Assembly: GCA_044225825.1 (NCBI GenBank)
Contig: JBGAIB010000005.1
Coordinates: forward strand, 248,001-312,000
Direction of reading: 5' to 3'
DNA length: 64,000 nucleotides
Source of the DNA: Bog-950 sp044225825
Lineage (GTDB): Bacteria; Bacteroidota; Bacteroidia; Chitinophagales; LD1
A program made the position numbers and the translations under genes. The notes below the pieces were generated by a model. That model did not search any database. It worked only from the letters and a program-made list of their open reading frames with translations, and was not told the DNA's origin. This document shows, piece after piece, positions 8,977-17,419 of this stretch (position 1 is its first letter; each line of letters begins with the position of its first letter).

Positions 8977-9969
8977 ATGCTAATGCCGGGGCGCATATAT
9001 ACTTCAAATACATATCGTTATGGGTTTAATGGAAAGGAAAAGGATGATGATGTAAAGGGCAGTAGCGCACAGTATGATTATGGTTTTCGTATCTATGACC
9101 CTAGATTAGGAAAATTTTTAAGTGAGGACCCCTTAACTGAATCTTATCCCTGGTATTCGCCATATCATTTCGCCGGAAACACACCGATAATGGCAATAGA
9201 TGTTGATGGGTTAGAGCCGCAGGTTGTTATTGACAAAGCCAATGAATACATTGGCACACTATATGAATGGGGTGGAAAAAGTCCTACAGCAAATTGGAAA
9301 GGAATTGGAATAAAGTTAAGAACAATAAGTGACGGCGATGTTAATTCTTTTTTATCAAAAATATCATTGAAGTTTAAAGATTCAAACCCTTCCGACAAAC
9401 CCAAAATATATGATGAAATAAATGAAGGGATTTTCTTGGATGGATATAAAGTAAAATATGGAAATGGAACCTTTGGAATAGATTGCTCTGGTTTAGCTAC
9501 GGCCAGCTTTAATGCTGATCAAGAAAAAATAATGAATAACTTTAATCCTGGAATTGCCTCAGCGCAAATGCAATACAATATATTTAGTCAGGCAACTTTA
9601 GAAGGGAAAGGCATTTTGCACCGTGACTTTAACAGTATCGGGAAAGGAGATTTAGTTTTTCATAAAAACGGAAAAAAGGTGCATCATGTAATGGTGGCAA
9701 CAGGCAATGTTTCATTGGATAAAAACGGGAATGTCAATAAATTTGAAGTAATACATGCCCCGGAAAGCGGAAAACAGGTAAGAACTGAATGGATGACGCC
9801 TAAGAAAGGACACTCCATTGGCCATACTTATCGGAATGGTGACATTTTGACCCCCATAAATTTAGACGATCTACAGAGTTTTGAAGATTTAAAAGCTATC
9901 GAACAGAAGATGGAGCAAAATATAGAAAAATTCAAAAATGAAAATCAACACGTGGTTACACCTGAATAG
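8977..9969 (+). CDS. Orphan RHS tip A: RHS-associated core stub with NlpC/P60-like C-terminal domain
   Basis: 330 residues. Residues 1-78 are the RHS-repeat-associated core end: PGRIYTSNTYRYGFNGKE, YDPRLGKFLSEDPL, NTPIMAIDVDG. The rest is a distinct effector domain with a NlpC/P60-type triad: FGIDCSGL (Cys 170), KVHHVMVA (His 236/237) and FEVIHAP (His 260). NlpC/P60 peptidases usually cut peptidoglycan stem peptides; other thiol activities are possible. There is no upstream RHS shell, so this is a detached C-terminal tip and not a full toxin gene. It is the only tip on the + strand, and its 3' end overlaps the next gene by 32 bp, the usual arrangement for toxin and immunity genes. Confidence 0.82.
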   Translation: MLMPGRIYTSNTYRYGFNGKEKDDDVKGSSAQYDYGFRIYDPRLGKFLSEDPLTESYPWYSPYHFAGNTPIMAIDVDGLEPQVVIDKANEYIGTLYEWGGKSPTANWKGIGIKLRTISDGDVNSFLSKISLKFKDSNPSDKPKIYDEINEGIFLDGYKVKYGNGTFGIDCSGLATASFNADQEKIMNNFNPGIASAQMQYNIFSQATLEGKGILHRDFNSIGKGDLVFHKNGKKVHHVMVATGNVSLDKNGNVNKFEVIHAPESGKQVRTEWMTPKKGHSIGHTYRNGDILTPINLDDLQSFEDLKAIEQKMEQNIEKFKNENQHVVTPE

Positions 9970-10504
9970 TAGCTGGTCAATTCTAATAGTAATTGGTTTG
10001 TTATGGAGCTGTGATTCAATTTCGGTAAGTAACGTTAAAACGACAAAACAGCATTCTATCTACCAAGATTCTTTGCAAAAGAATGGCTTTTTCGAATTTC
10101 AAAGTTACTTTGTACATCTTGATAGTAGTTCTACTGAAGATAAACAGAGAATTCCGTTTGAGGTAGCAATTCGTTTTTTGGGGAATGAGCTTGATAGTGT
10201 AAATGGCGTATATGAAATACTACCTGTTGCTTATTTTAAAAACAATAATGGTCATTTCTTCATTGTACAACTTGATTGTGGAGCAGGTGGAGATTGTGCT
10301 TTTTTCTATTTGTTAAGTTTTAATAGTAATTTGGGGTTTAATAATAAAAAGCTAATAGGGAGAGAAGTCGGAGAGCTATCTACCTCAACATTCTTTGAGT
10401 ATTATAGAGGGGCAGACTCATTATTAGTTGTAAACGAGATTCTATATGACAATAATAATGATACATATATAGATACCATCATGACTAAAATTTTGCTAAA
10501 GTGA
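9938..10504 (+). CDS. Putative lipoprotein, candidate immunity protein for tip A
   Basis: 188 residues starting with a short hydrophobic segment that ends in a lipobox-like LLWSC (Cys 25), so a periplasm-facing lipoprotein is likely. The remainder is unrecognised and contains QLDCGAGGDCAFF. Overlap with the NlpC/P60-like tip and a likely periplasmic location both fit an immunity protein against a peptidoglycan-cutting toxin. That role is inferred from position only. Confidence 0.6.
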   Translation: MKINTWLHLNSSWSILIVIGLLWSCDSISVSNVKTTKQHSIYQDSLQKNGFFEFQSYFVHLDSSSTEDKQRIPFEVAIRFLGNELDSVNGVYEILPVAYFKNNNGHFFIVQLDCGAGGDCAFFYLLSFNSNLGFNNKKLIGREVGELSTSTFFEYYRGADSLLVVNEILYDNNNDTYIDTIMTKILLK

Positions 10505-10669
10505 TACCTGTAGAGCGGTTACTGGTTGAATCGTCTGATAGGTCACGAACCTGGAGGACAAGTAATGCCCCTCTGTTAGTTTCAGATCTTCAAAATTGAC
10601 CTTTTAATTTATCAGGAGCAAGTATAAGAAGGATGAGTGGGAGCATAACCAACCATATCTAGTAAGTTT

Positions 10670-11145
10670 TCAGTTAAGATTAATTGAATCGACAATTGAT
10701 TGTAACTCCTCCACCTTCCAATATATACGAGGGTGTTGGTCAATAATCACTCTATCACCAATCATGATTTTCAAAAATGATCTGTCATACTTCGTAAAAG
10801 GTTCGCGCCTCATGAATACAGAAATCTCATCTATGTTTGTCTTGCATATGATTTCGTTAGAGTATAAATATCCAATGATATAAATATAGCCATTGGAAAT
10901 TTTAAAACTCTTTAAGCAATATTTCTGATAATATGCACTGCTAATTAAAGAAAGAAATAAAACTAATACGGGTATGGCAAATATAATTGGTGAAACTGGT
11001 CCTTTAAATAAGTAGACAAAAAAGATTATAATAAATATAACTATAAAATAATACGATATACTAAAAAAGTCTTTTATTACTCGAGTATAATATTTGGGGG
11101 TACTGTTTTATAGAGATCAATGTCCTTATCTGGGTTTGTTTTCAT
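10670..11145 (-). pseudogene. Candidate immunity gene of tip B, frameshifted in a C tract
   Basis: An ATG at 11145 starts MKTNPDKDIDLYKTVP inside the end of RHS tip B (20-bp overlap). That frame stops after 22 residues (TAA ending near 11077). If one C is added to the C5 tract at 11096-11100, the frame continues for about 158 residues: two hydrophobic segments (IVIFIIIFFVYLF; FAIPVLVLFLSLISS), then a soluble part ending IVDSINLN and a TGA at 10670-10672. Without the insertion, the longer frame has no ATG. Size, position and two-helix layout fit a membrane-anchored immunity protein. It could be a true loss, a phase-variable tract or a sequencing error. Confidence 0.6.
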
Positions 11146-11977
11146 TATCTTTCTTTTTTAAATTATCATTTTGTTCTACTAACGTGATTACCAGATTTAC
11201 GGATGAAAGTCCTTTATCCATTCCGTCCAAGAAATTTTTAGGCAATTCCGTAGGATTAAGGGTCATTACACCATCAACAACGTTTACAACAGCAGTAACA
11301 GTTTTATTTTCCTTTCCCTTTGTAATCGACAATGTAACTTTGTAAGCACCATCCAACAAGTTGGTGGGTACATTATCTGACTTTTCATAATCACCTTTCA
11401 AATCAAAAATAAGCTTGCTTGATCCTCCTAGAACAGCTACTGTGCTTGAGGTAAATGTAAAGGCCGCAAGAAATCCAGAAGCACCACCAGTAGCCAGAAT
11501 AGAGACTACAGCACCTGATATGAGTATCACATCTTTAGTTACTTTGGTTTCTTTAGGAGAATTATATCCGCTATTACCTGGATCATAACTACCTTCCAAA
11601 CTTTCTGAATGTTCCGCCAACCTAGCTAGTGTATAAAATCTACTATAGTCATTATAGTAAGGATTTCCGCTCCAATCTGTTGCTTTATATCTTCCAATGT
11701 TAGTCCAATTGCGCCGTTCAGTTTCATTTAATTTTATAGGCCACCCGTGGGGATGCTCTTCAATTTTACCTGTTATATTATTTTGATAAAAATCATCTCC
11801 ATTGGGATCAACATTTAGGATAGGATTAAGACCCAATATCGCATAATTGCTGCGATACTGCTTATATCTAGGATCAGAGTTCCATCTCCGCGCCAACCTT
11901 GTGTCGTACTCCCAAAATTTAGCGTTTAGAGTGTTCCCGCATCCACTTAGCTCGTCATCTTTTACCTGTCCATTTGT
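11126..11977 (-). pseudogene. Orphan RHS tip B, 3' part, separated from its start by an IS3 element
   Basis: Reading leftward from the IS edge the frame gives GQVKDDELSGCGNTLNAKFW, then EYDTRLARRWNSDP and NPILNVDPNGDDF, the typical RHS core end. A C-terminal domain of about 200 residues follows. It has a strongly hydrophobic stretch (VILISGAVVSILATGGASGF) and no catalytic motif I recognise. The stop is at 11126. The start codon and first ~18 codons are at 13174-13228, on the other side of the insertion. If the element and one copy of CATT are removed, the two parts join in frame (YGFNG-QVKDDE), so the interruption is by insertion, not by decay of the RHS sequence. Confidence 0.8.
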
Positions 11978-12013
11978 AGGCTTCCCTGTTATTAGGCCAG
12001 CTATTAGTTGATT

Positions 12014-12844
12014 TTACGAATATACAATATCAGGTAAAAGATCAGCAGGGGTTAGGTAGTTCAAAGCTTTATGTGGGCGGTGATTGTTGTAATCTATCAT
12101 CCATTCTTCTGCCTTCTCCCTTACATCCAGTGATTTAAATACATAAGCATTCAGGAGTTCACGGCGTATTGCCGTTACATCTTTCTATATATCCATTTTG
12201 CATAGGCTTACCGGGTTGAATAAAGGTTAGTTGTATCTGGTGTTCCTGCCTACATGTCCAGTTGGAGAGATAAACTCAGGGCCATTATCTACTCTTATCA
12301 TAACGGGTAAGCCTCTGAATTCTTTTAAGTATTCCAAGGTTCGTATGAGCCTCAGTGTGGGTAAAGACAGGTCTGCTTCTATAGCCAATACTTCGCGGTT
12401 ATAATCATCAATAATATTCAGTAAGCGGAACCTTCTGCCATCCCACAAGGTATCGCTCATGTAATCAATACTCCATACCTGGTTAACGCCCTCTGGCCTG
12501 AATAGAGCCTGTTTTTTACACGGGCAGGCAGCCTCTTACGGTACCCGCCTGCGGATATTGAGTTTTAAGTCTGTATACACCCTATACACCTTTTTATGGT
12601 TCCAGATAAATCCCTGTCGCCTGATGCGGTAGAAGCATTGCCAAAAGCCAATGGCCGGGTGCTTTTTTCCACAAGCACCTGTAGTTGTTCTATAACCTTG
12701 CTATCGTCCTTAATTACCGGCCGGTAATTTTGACTGCTTCGCGGTATGTGCAGCGCTTTACAAGCCTGACGGATGCTTACGCCATGTTCTTCAATCATGT
12801 GTTTCGCAAGCTCGCGCTTCTCATCAGGCTCTATAGCTTTTTTT
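12014..12844 (-). pseudogene. IS3 OrfB transposase (DDE), broken by several frameshifts
   Basis: Pieces of the integrase-type catalytic domain lie in different frames: KKAIEPDEKRELAKHMIEEH; then KKHPAIGFWQCFYRIRRQGF; then VNQVWSIDYMSDTLWDGRRF, VDNGPEFIS; then QNGYIERCNG and NNHRPHKALNYLTPADLL before the stop at 12014. The three catalytic acidic positions (D in SIDYMSD, D in VDNGPE, E in YIERC) are all still readable. At least four frame changes are needed, two of them next to A6 runs, so the element is unlikely to transpose on its own. Confidence 0.8.
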
Positions 12845-13097
12845 CTACTGCGTCTTTCAAAGCATGGTGCACAAGGCTCAGCTCCGCATACATGCGCTTT
12901 AAACGGGAGTTTTTCGCTTCTAATTCCTTTACACGCTTTAATTCCGCTACTTCCATGCCGCCGTAACGTTGCCGCCATTTGTAAAAGGCACCGGTGGTAA
13001 TACCTAACTCCCGGCAAATGTCCTTGGCATCACGGCCTTTTTCATGTTCCTGGATGGCCTTGATAATCTGGGTTTCTGTGAAGTTTGACTTTTTCAT
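12831..13097 (-). CDS. IS3 OrfA, helix-turn-helix transposase subunit
   Basis: 88 residues from the ATG at 13097 (MKKSNFTETQII). The helix-turn-helix of the HTH_Tnp_1 type is clear: AKDICRELGITTGAFYKWRQ, then a leucine-zipper-like helix (VKELEAKNSRLKRMYAEL). It ends DAVEKKL at an AAAAAAG heptamer (12837-12843), the canonical -1 programmed frameshift site that would join it to OrfB. OrfA is intact although OrfB is not. Confidence 0.88.
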   Translation of the reverse strand: MKKSNFTETQIIKAIQEHEKGRDAKDICRELGITTGAFYKWRQRYGGMEVAELKRVKELEAKNSRLKRMYAELSLVHHALKDAVEKKL

Positions 13098-13173
13098 AAT
13101 TGAGCTTTTTAAAGTTGTGAAAAATTTGTCCTTTTTCAACTTTTAACTGGCTCAATTTTCAGGGGAGCTTACA

Positions 13174-13228
13174 CATTAAACCCATAACGGTATGTAGCTG
13201 AGGAGTATATGCGCCCCGGCATTAGCAT
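13174..13228 (-). pseudogene. 5' stub of RHS tip B cut off by the IS3 element
   Basis: The ATG at 13228 begins MLMPGRIYSSATYRYGFNG, identical in layout to the starts of the other tips, and stops at the IS right end after the CATT duplication. It is upstream of the rest of tip B (11126-11977). Confidence 0.8.
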
Positions 13229-13412
13229 CCCGAAGGGATAGTGGTATTTTTCAAAGAACTATGTATAAATATAACCGCTTTCTTTGGCTGGTAGTAATGT
13301 AATTTTCGATAAAGGTCAGTTACAATTGAAGGGGATTGCAAAGGCATTACAAATTCCAAACCAGTCACATCCTCGTCCCCTAACCATTGGCCAGGCTACA
13401 GACAAGGACGAG
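13229..13412 (-). repeat. Conserved inter-cassette repeat, copy upstream of tip B
   Basis: About 185 bp closely matching 14754-14938 upstream of tip C: CAAAGAACTATGTATAAATA, then AGCTGGTAGTAATGTA-like, GTTACAATTGAA, GGCATTACAAAT, and CATCCTCGTCC ... AGGACGAG. The last two are an inverted repeat (13369-13377 with 13404-13412). It lies between the immunity gene of tip C and the start of tip B. Non-coding. It probably carries expression or termination signals, or is simply part of the recombining unit. Confidence 0.75.
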
Positions 13413-13466
13413 TTGGGGGTTAACTATCGTGTGCTGTTAAGAGTTACTAAATACTGTGCTTAACAA

Positions 13467-13784
13467 CTAATCCTTATATCCTTTACTTTCGATGAATTGG
13501 TTAAACAAGTCAGCAAACATTTCTCTCGTATGAGAATCTGAACCTGAATACAAACGTATTAGTTTAACCCAATCAAAATTGTCTTTGTGTTCATAACGAT
13601 GATTAACAAACTCTCGGAATTCCACCATAAATTGGGTAAGAAGCTCATTTTCCTCCTTTTCGAAAATGGCATATTTGTATCCTAAAATTACCAAACCCAT
13701 TTCTTCCACTCTATTGACACCATACATCCCGGGTCTTTCATTAATGGCGTTAATAAACTTTATAAAATGATTAATCCGTTTCAT
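13467..13784 (-). CDS. Candidate immunity protein for tip C
   Basis: 105 residues, soluble, mildly acidic, with RPGMYG near residue 17 and a C-terminal helical part (DSHTREMFADLFNQFIESKG). Its ATG (13784) immediately follows the stop of RHS tip C with no gap, the layout of an effector-immunity pair. I recall RPGMY-type small proteins near polymorphic toxins but cannot assign a named Imm family with certainty. Confidence 0.72.
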   Translation of the reverse strand: MKRINHFIKFINAINERPGMYGVNRVEEMGLVILGYKYAIFEKEENELLTQFMVEFREFVNHRYEHKDNFDWVKLIRLYSGSDSHTREMFADLFNQFIESKGYKD

Positions 13785-14753
13785 TTACTCGACTTTTGTA
13801 GAAAATTCTTGAATTAATTTTTCACCTGATATTGATACGGTTCCACCTTTATCGTAACGTACACCACCCATTTCTTGCATATATTTACTCATTTCAATTC
13901 CCTTTGTATAGAAATTATCAAAAACTGTGGTCACACCATCTTTGGTAACCGTTGTATATTCATGTATACCGGTGTTTGCAAGCTGTTTTTCAAAATTCCC
14001 AATAAGACCACTACCATCCTTTAAATCAATTCGATAATGCGCAACTGTTGCTCCTTCTTTCTCTAAAGCAGGAGCAACTCGTTTCATAAAATCAGCCGCA
14101 AAATCCATGCAAGCAGTTCCTCCAATTTTCCCTGCGCCTTTAAGCAATAACTCTCCACCGGGACCTATTAATCTTGTTAAAGGGCCAACAACCTTACCCA
14201 GCTTAAAGAAAGGAATTATACCCAAAGCTTCAATGATATAGTCCTTCTTAGTAATTTTTTCGTTTTGAGCTTTTTTATAAGCCAACGTTGAGCCTGGTAC
14301 AATCAATTTAATCATCTCAACCTGGTTGTTGATAACCATTTGGCCCTCCGGACTTCCGTATAGCCCAGTGCCTCGAATTTCTGGTTGCGGTGCAACAATC
14401 TGTAGCACAGGCTGAGGTTTTATCTGGATGTCAAGGGGCTTCCTATACAAATTACCAATATCACCAGATCCCATATATTGACGCCCTAAGCCAATGTCTA
14501 TCCATCCACTTTCTCTGCCATCAATGTCCACAAACTGAACAGGATCATTTTCTGCAAACTGGTATACAGTTAGCCACGGGTAATTCATTGCTAAAGGATC
14601 AACGCTTAAAAACCTCCCAAGCCTTGGATCATACACTCTAAAGCCATAATCCTGCTGGCTTCCGGTTATACCCTTAGCCTCATCGTCATTTTCCTTTCCA
14701 TTAAACCCATAACGATATGTATTTGAAGTATATATGCGCCCCGGCATTAGCAT
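13785..14753 (-). CDS. Orphan RHS tip C with papain-like C-terminal domain
   Basis: 322 residues. The core end (YRYGFNGKENDDE, YDPRLGRFLSVDPLAM, VQFVDIDGR) occupies residues 1-80, then a linker and a hydrophobic patch. The last ~110 residues have a possible Cys-His-Asp triad in papain-fold order: GTACMDFAADF (Cys 215), TGIHEYTTVT (His 264) and TTVFDNFY (Asp 279). Papain-fold toxins act as peptidases or deamidases; which applies here is open. The first 74 bp (14689-14762, including the CCCTTTGGG before the ATG) are identical by eye to 8968-9041 at tip A, in inverted orientation. Confidence 0.8.
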   Translation of the reverse strand: MLMPGRIYTSNTYRYGFNGKENDDEAKGITGSQQDYGFRVYDPRLGRFLSVDPLAMNYPWLTVYQFAENDPVQFVDIDGRESGWIDIGLGRQYMGSGDIGNLYRKPLDIQIKPQPVLQIVAPQPEIRGTGLYGSPEGQMVINNQVEMIKLIVPGSTLAYKKAQNEKITKKDYIIEALGIIPFFKLGKVVGPLTRLIGPGGELLLKGAGKIGGTACMDFAADFMKRVAPALEKEGATVAHYRIDLKDGSGLIGNFEKQLANTGIHEYTTVTKDGVTTVFDNFYTKGIEMSKYMQEMGGVRYDKGGTVSISGEKLIQEFSTKVE

Positions 14754-15072
14754 CCCAAAGGGATAGTGGTATTTTTCAAAGAACTATGTATAAATATAAC
14801 TGCTTTCTGTAGCTGGTAGTAATGTACCTTTCGATGTAGACAAGTTACAATTGAAATAGGATTGCAAGGCATTACAAATGCCAAACCAGTTACATCCTCG
14901 TCCGCTTAGCTGAACCCTTGGCTTAAGACGAGGACGAGCTGGGGTATACGGGTTCGCTTGCTGTTAGAAATATAATAAACCGGCACCTTATTGAACTGGA
15001 CATCTCAGGTAATTGAACCATCAGTAACCCGCAATCATATTCCTGAGCGGCTTCACATTTTTGGTATGAACA
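14754..15072 (-). repeat. Inter-cassette repeat upstream of tip C, plus unmatched spacer
   Basis: 14754-14938 is the second copy of the ~185-bp block found at 13229-13412, with the same CAAAGAAC mark and the TCCTCGTCC/AGGACGAG inverted repeat (14895-14903 with 14931-14938). 14939-15072 has no gene and no feature I can name. Confidence 0.75.
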
Positions 15073-15633
15073 CTACCGAAATATGACGCTAATGGGATTA
15101 GAGAGAGAGTCATTTAGATACAAACTTGCATGTTTTACTTTTTCAATATTTCTAAAGTGACCTGGAAGTGAATGTACAACTTGATATCTATCAACAAAGG
15201 TGTTCAAATTTTTCGTATTCGTGATTGGTAAAATATATTTGGACATGTGTGTTCCACCAGGCAAAAGCAACACACATAACGGAGAATTTGCATCGGCTAC
15301 TACTATTGCTGAAGAAAAATAGCTAGGCTGAATCTTATAGTAGGCTCGGATTAGTATAGGATCAATGACAGAATCTATGGAAATATACGATACAAACAAA
15401 GAATCATATACTATTGCCTTTTTATGCACATTGCCCAAAGTCACTAACGTATCTAGTGAAATATTAGTTTTTATTACTGTCAATAGAATACATTTTTTTT
15501 TGACTTCAAAAGTATACTTTGATTGAATGTAATTATCCCTATAATAAAATATTTTATGAGTAGAGCCAAGGCTTGTAAAATTAATTGAACATACACATAA
15601 AAGTAGGGCAAACAATATCTTTCTTGTAATCAT
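15073..15633 (-). CDS. Exported protein, candidate immunity protein for tip D
   Basis: 186 residues from the ATG at 15633 (MITRKILFALLLCVCSINF), a clear signal peptide; an in-frame start 33 bp further up is less likely because the signal peptide begins here. The mature part is beta-rich and unrecognised. It lies about 70 bp after the zincin-like tip D on the same strand. Immunity function is inferred from that position only; an exported immunity protein would fit an effector acting outside the cytoplasm. Confidence 0.6.
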   Translation of the reverse strand: MITRKILFALLLCVCSINFTSLGSTHKIFYYRDNYIQSKYTFEVKKKCILLTVIKTNISLDTLVTLGNVHKKAIVYDSLFVSYISIDSVIDPILIRAYYKIQPSYFSSAIVVADANSPLCVLLLPGGTHMSKYILPITNTKNLNTFVDRYQVVHSLPGHFRNIEKVKHASLYLNDSLSNPISVIFR

Positions 15634-15704
15634 ATTTTTCCTGTTTTCAAACTGATCATGCACCAATCTTTTTAAACCACCATAACCTATACCATTTTTG
15701 TTTA

Positions 15705-16682
15705 CTATTTATCAGCACCTTGTTTTGGACCAGGTTCAAAATTCCAATCATCATTTTTCGATGGCTCTAGCGGTGAGCCACTTGTTCCTTCCGGTTTACT
15801 AGAATAATCATCAGGAAGAGGAGAGTTCCACTGATAATCTGTACCGGGTACGTTTGGAAGCCCCTTCAATACTTGATTTTGAGGATATGGCCCCTTGTAG
15901 TGTGAAGGATCATTATCAACACCCGGATTAATATGATCGGAACCATCTCTAAGTTTTTTATGGAACAACTTTCTTACCAAATTTTCAAATCCAACTGCCC
16001 ATTGATGCTGATCGTTAGCGTTAAAATACAGATAGCCAATTGGATGTCCTAACTCATGCCAAAATACAAAAAATTTTGACTGAAAGTAACCTGCCTGTGC
16101 ATATCCAAAGTTTGAACCAATGCCTGTTGCTGCATACAATGTTTGTCCAGCATAGCCCATAGGGGTTGTTGCATTAGCCTCGTCAACCACATACTGCTTC
16201 CGGTCTGCACTCCATGTGAAGTTGGTCAAATCAAATCCCATAAATTCATAATGCATGTTGATATTATTTACAACCTTAGCAATGAAATAATCTAAAATAA
16301 TTTTACGATTCCCCGTAAAATGCATGTTTTGTCCATTATGCACTAGCTGATTGCCATTAAAACTAAAACCATTATCCTTTCCAAACGTCCGTCTAAGTAT
16401 TCTTAGTATAGTCTTCTGGCTTGAAGCATTAAAACAAAAAAAGTCCTCTCCTCCTTTATCCATGAACAATATCGGAGAGTTGCCGCCAAAACTATAGGGT
16501 GCTAAGTAAGGATAGGATGCTGATAAAGGATCTATGCTCAACCATCTTCCTAACCTATTATCAAAAATCCTCGCACCAAAATCCAAACTATTGCCATCTT
16601 CTTTTATTTCATTATCCTTTTCCATACCATTGAAGCCATAACGATATGTATTTGAGGAGTATATACGCCCTGGCATTAGCAT
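15705..16682 (-). CDS. Orphan RHS tip D with HExxH zincin-like C-terminal domain
   Basis: 325 residues. Core end: YRYGFNGMEKDNE, IFDNRLGRWLSIDPL, NSPILFMDKGGEDF (residues 1-82). The C-terminal domain contains FWHELGHPIGYLYF: an HExxH zinc motif (His 209, Glu 210, His 213) followed by QWAVGFENLV, where Glu 233 could be the third ligand. That is the layout of metallopeptidase toxins with an RHS shell. The Pro/Gly/Ser-rich end (PEGTSGSPLEPSKNDD) is unstructured. No other part of an RHS shell lies upstream. Confidence 0.82.
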   Translation of the reverse strand: MLMPGRIYSSNTYRYGFNGMEKDNEIKEDGNSLDFGARIFDNRLGRWLSIDPLSASYPYLAPYSFGGNSPILFMDKGGEDFFCFNASSQKTILRILRRTFGKDNGFSFNGNQLVHNGQNMHFTGNRKIILDYFIAKVVNNINMHYEFMGFDLTNFTWSADRKQYVVDEANATTPMGYAGQTLYAATGIGSNFGYAQAGYFQSKFFVFWHELGHPIGYLYFNANDQHQWAVGFENLVRKLFHKKLRDGSDHINPGVDNDPSHYKGPYPQNQVLKGLPNVPGTDYQWNSPLPDDYSSKPEGTSGSPLEPSKNDDWNFEPGPKQGADK

Positions 16683-16993
16683 CCCAAAGGGATAGAGATA
16701 TTTTCAAAGAACTACATATAAATATAAACATTCCTTCGTTAGCAGGCAGTGAAATTGTTTTTGCTATAAATTGACGACACAGATGATAGAGTAATCGGGC
16801 ATTACAAATGCTGGCCTCGGACGAGATTGTTATGAAATTTAGCAGAGCCTTTTAATTTCCTCTTATCGCTTCTGATTTTTAGGGGTGTTTGTATGTCAAG
16901 TATTAGGATATGCCATTTTTAAAAAGTTTCGACCATGATAATATGAGCATATAACAAAGGGCGTCTTGAAGAAATCATGAGCATCTTTTTCAC
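16683..16993 (-). other. Intergenic spacer between tip D and immunity gene E
   Basis: The first ~150 bases are a diverged copy of the inter-cassette repeat: TTTTCAAAGAAC (16701-16713), ATATAAATATAAA, GGCATTACAAATGC and CCTCGGACGAG. The rest (about 16,840-16,993) shows nothing I can assign. Confidence 0.6.
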
Positions 16994-17419
16994 TCATTTC
17001 GAGACATAAATGATTCTATCATATACATCCGTAGTTATATAAGCCTCAGGATGATTTAAAGAAGACAAAACGAAATACTGATTTCCAGGATAAATTCGGA
17101 ACCGACTTGGACCTAATGTATCGCTTACTTCATCTATTACCAATCCTGTCGTATCTATCTGTCTTAAAAGATCAATTGCCTTCTTCTTCTCTATCGAATC
17201 TCCGATGGAAAAAAAATTATCCTCATCTGTTGGTCCTACTCTTAGAATGATTCGCTTTATTCTAGAAGCAAGTATCATAGAGTCGCTTGGGCTTGAGCCT
17301 TTATTGCAATCTCTTATTTTTACCATACCCCAAGAAAATATAATACCACAGATCCCGATTACAACTCGTCCTCGCATTGACCATACAGCCCTTCTATATA
17401 GTTGCCTTGATGTTATCAT
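16994..17419 (-). CDS. Small membrane-anchored protein, candidate immunity protein for tip E
   Basis: 141 residues with one hydrophobic segment near the N-terminus (VVIGICGIIFSWGMV) and a soluble C-terminal part without recognisable motif (SIGDSIEKKKAIDLLRQID, YPGNQYFVLSSL). The ATG overlaps the stop of RHS tip E by 4 bp (ATGA type), the strongest sign of pairing. Function inferred from this overlap. Confidence 0.65.
   Translation of the reverse strand: MITSRQLYRRAVWSMRGRVVIGICGIIFSWGMVKIRDCNKGSSPSDSMILASRIKRIILRVGPTDEDNFFSIGDSIEKKKAIDLLRQIDTTGLVIDEVSDTLGPSRFRIYPGNQYFVLSSLNHPEAYITTDVYDRIIYVSK

Larger units (their letters stand above)
11978..13173 (-). mobile_element. IS3-family insertion sequence, 1196 bp, with 4-bp target duplication
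   Basis: The ends are imperfect inverted repeats, TGTAGGCTTCCCTG at the left and CAGGGGAGCTTACA at the right (12 of 14 match when inverted). Both sides are flanked by CATT (11974-11977 and 13174-13177), a 4-bp duplication within the IS3-family range. Inside are an intact orfA, an A7 slippery tract and a damaged orfB. Removing the element restores RHS tip B exactly, so the insertion point is defined to the base. Confidence 0.88.

Noticed and set aside
11977..13174. Four or more frameshifts in OrfB as sequencing errors only
   Set aside because: Some lie next to A6 runs and could be errors, but others do not, and the rest of the window is frameshift-free apart from the C5 tract; true decay is more likely. 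Not proven.
13249..13259. GTTCTTTGAAA as the Bacteroidota -33/-7 promoter
   Set aside because: The spacing to a TAnnTTTG element does not fit in any of the five copies; left as an unassigned conserved mark.
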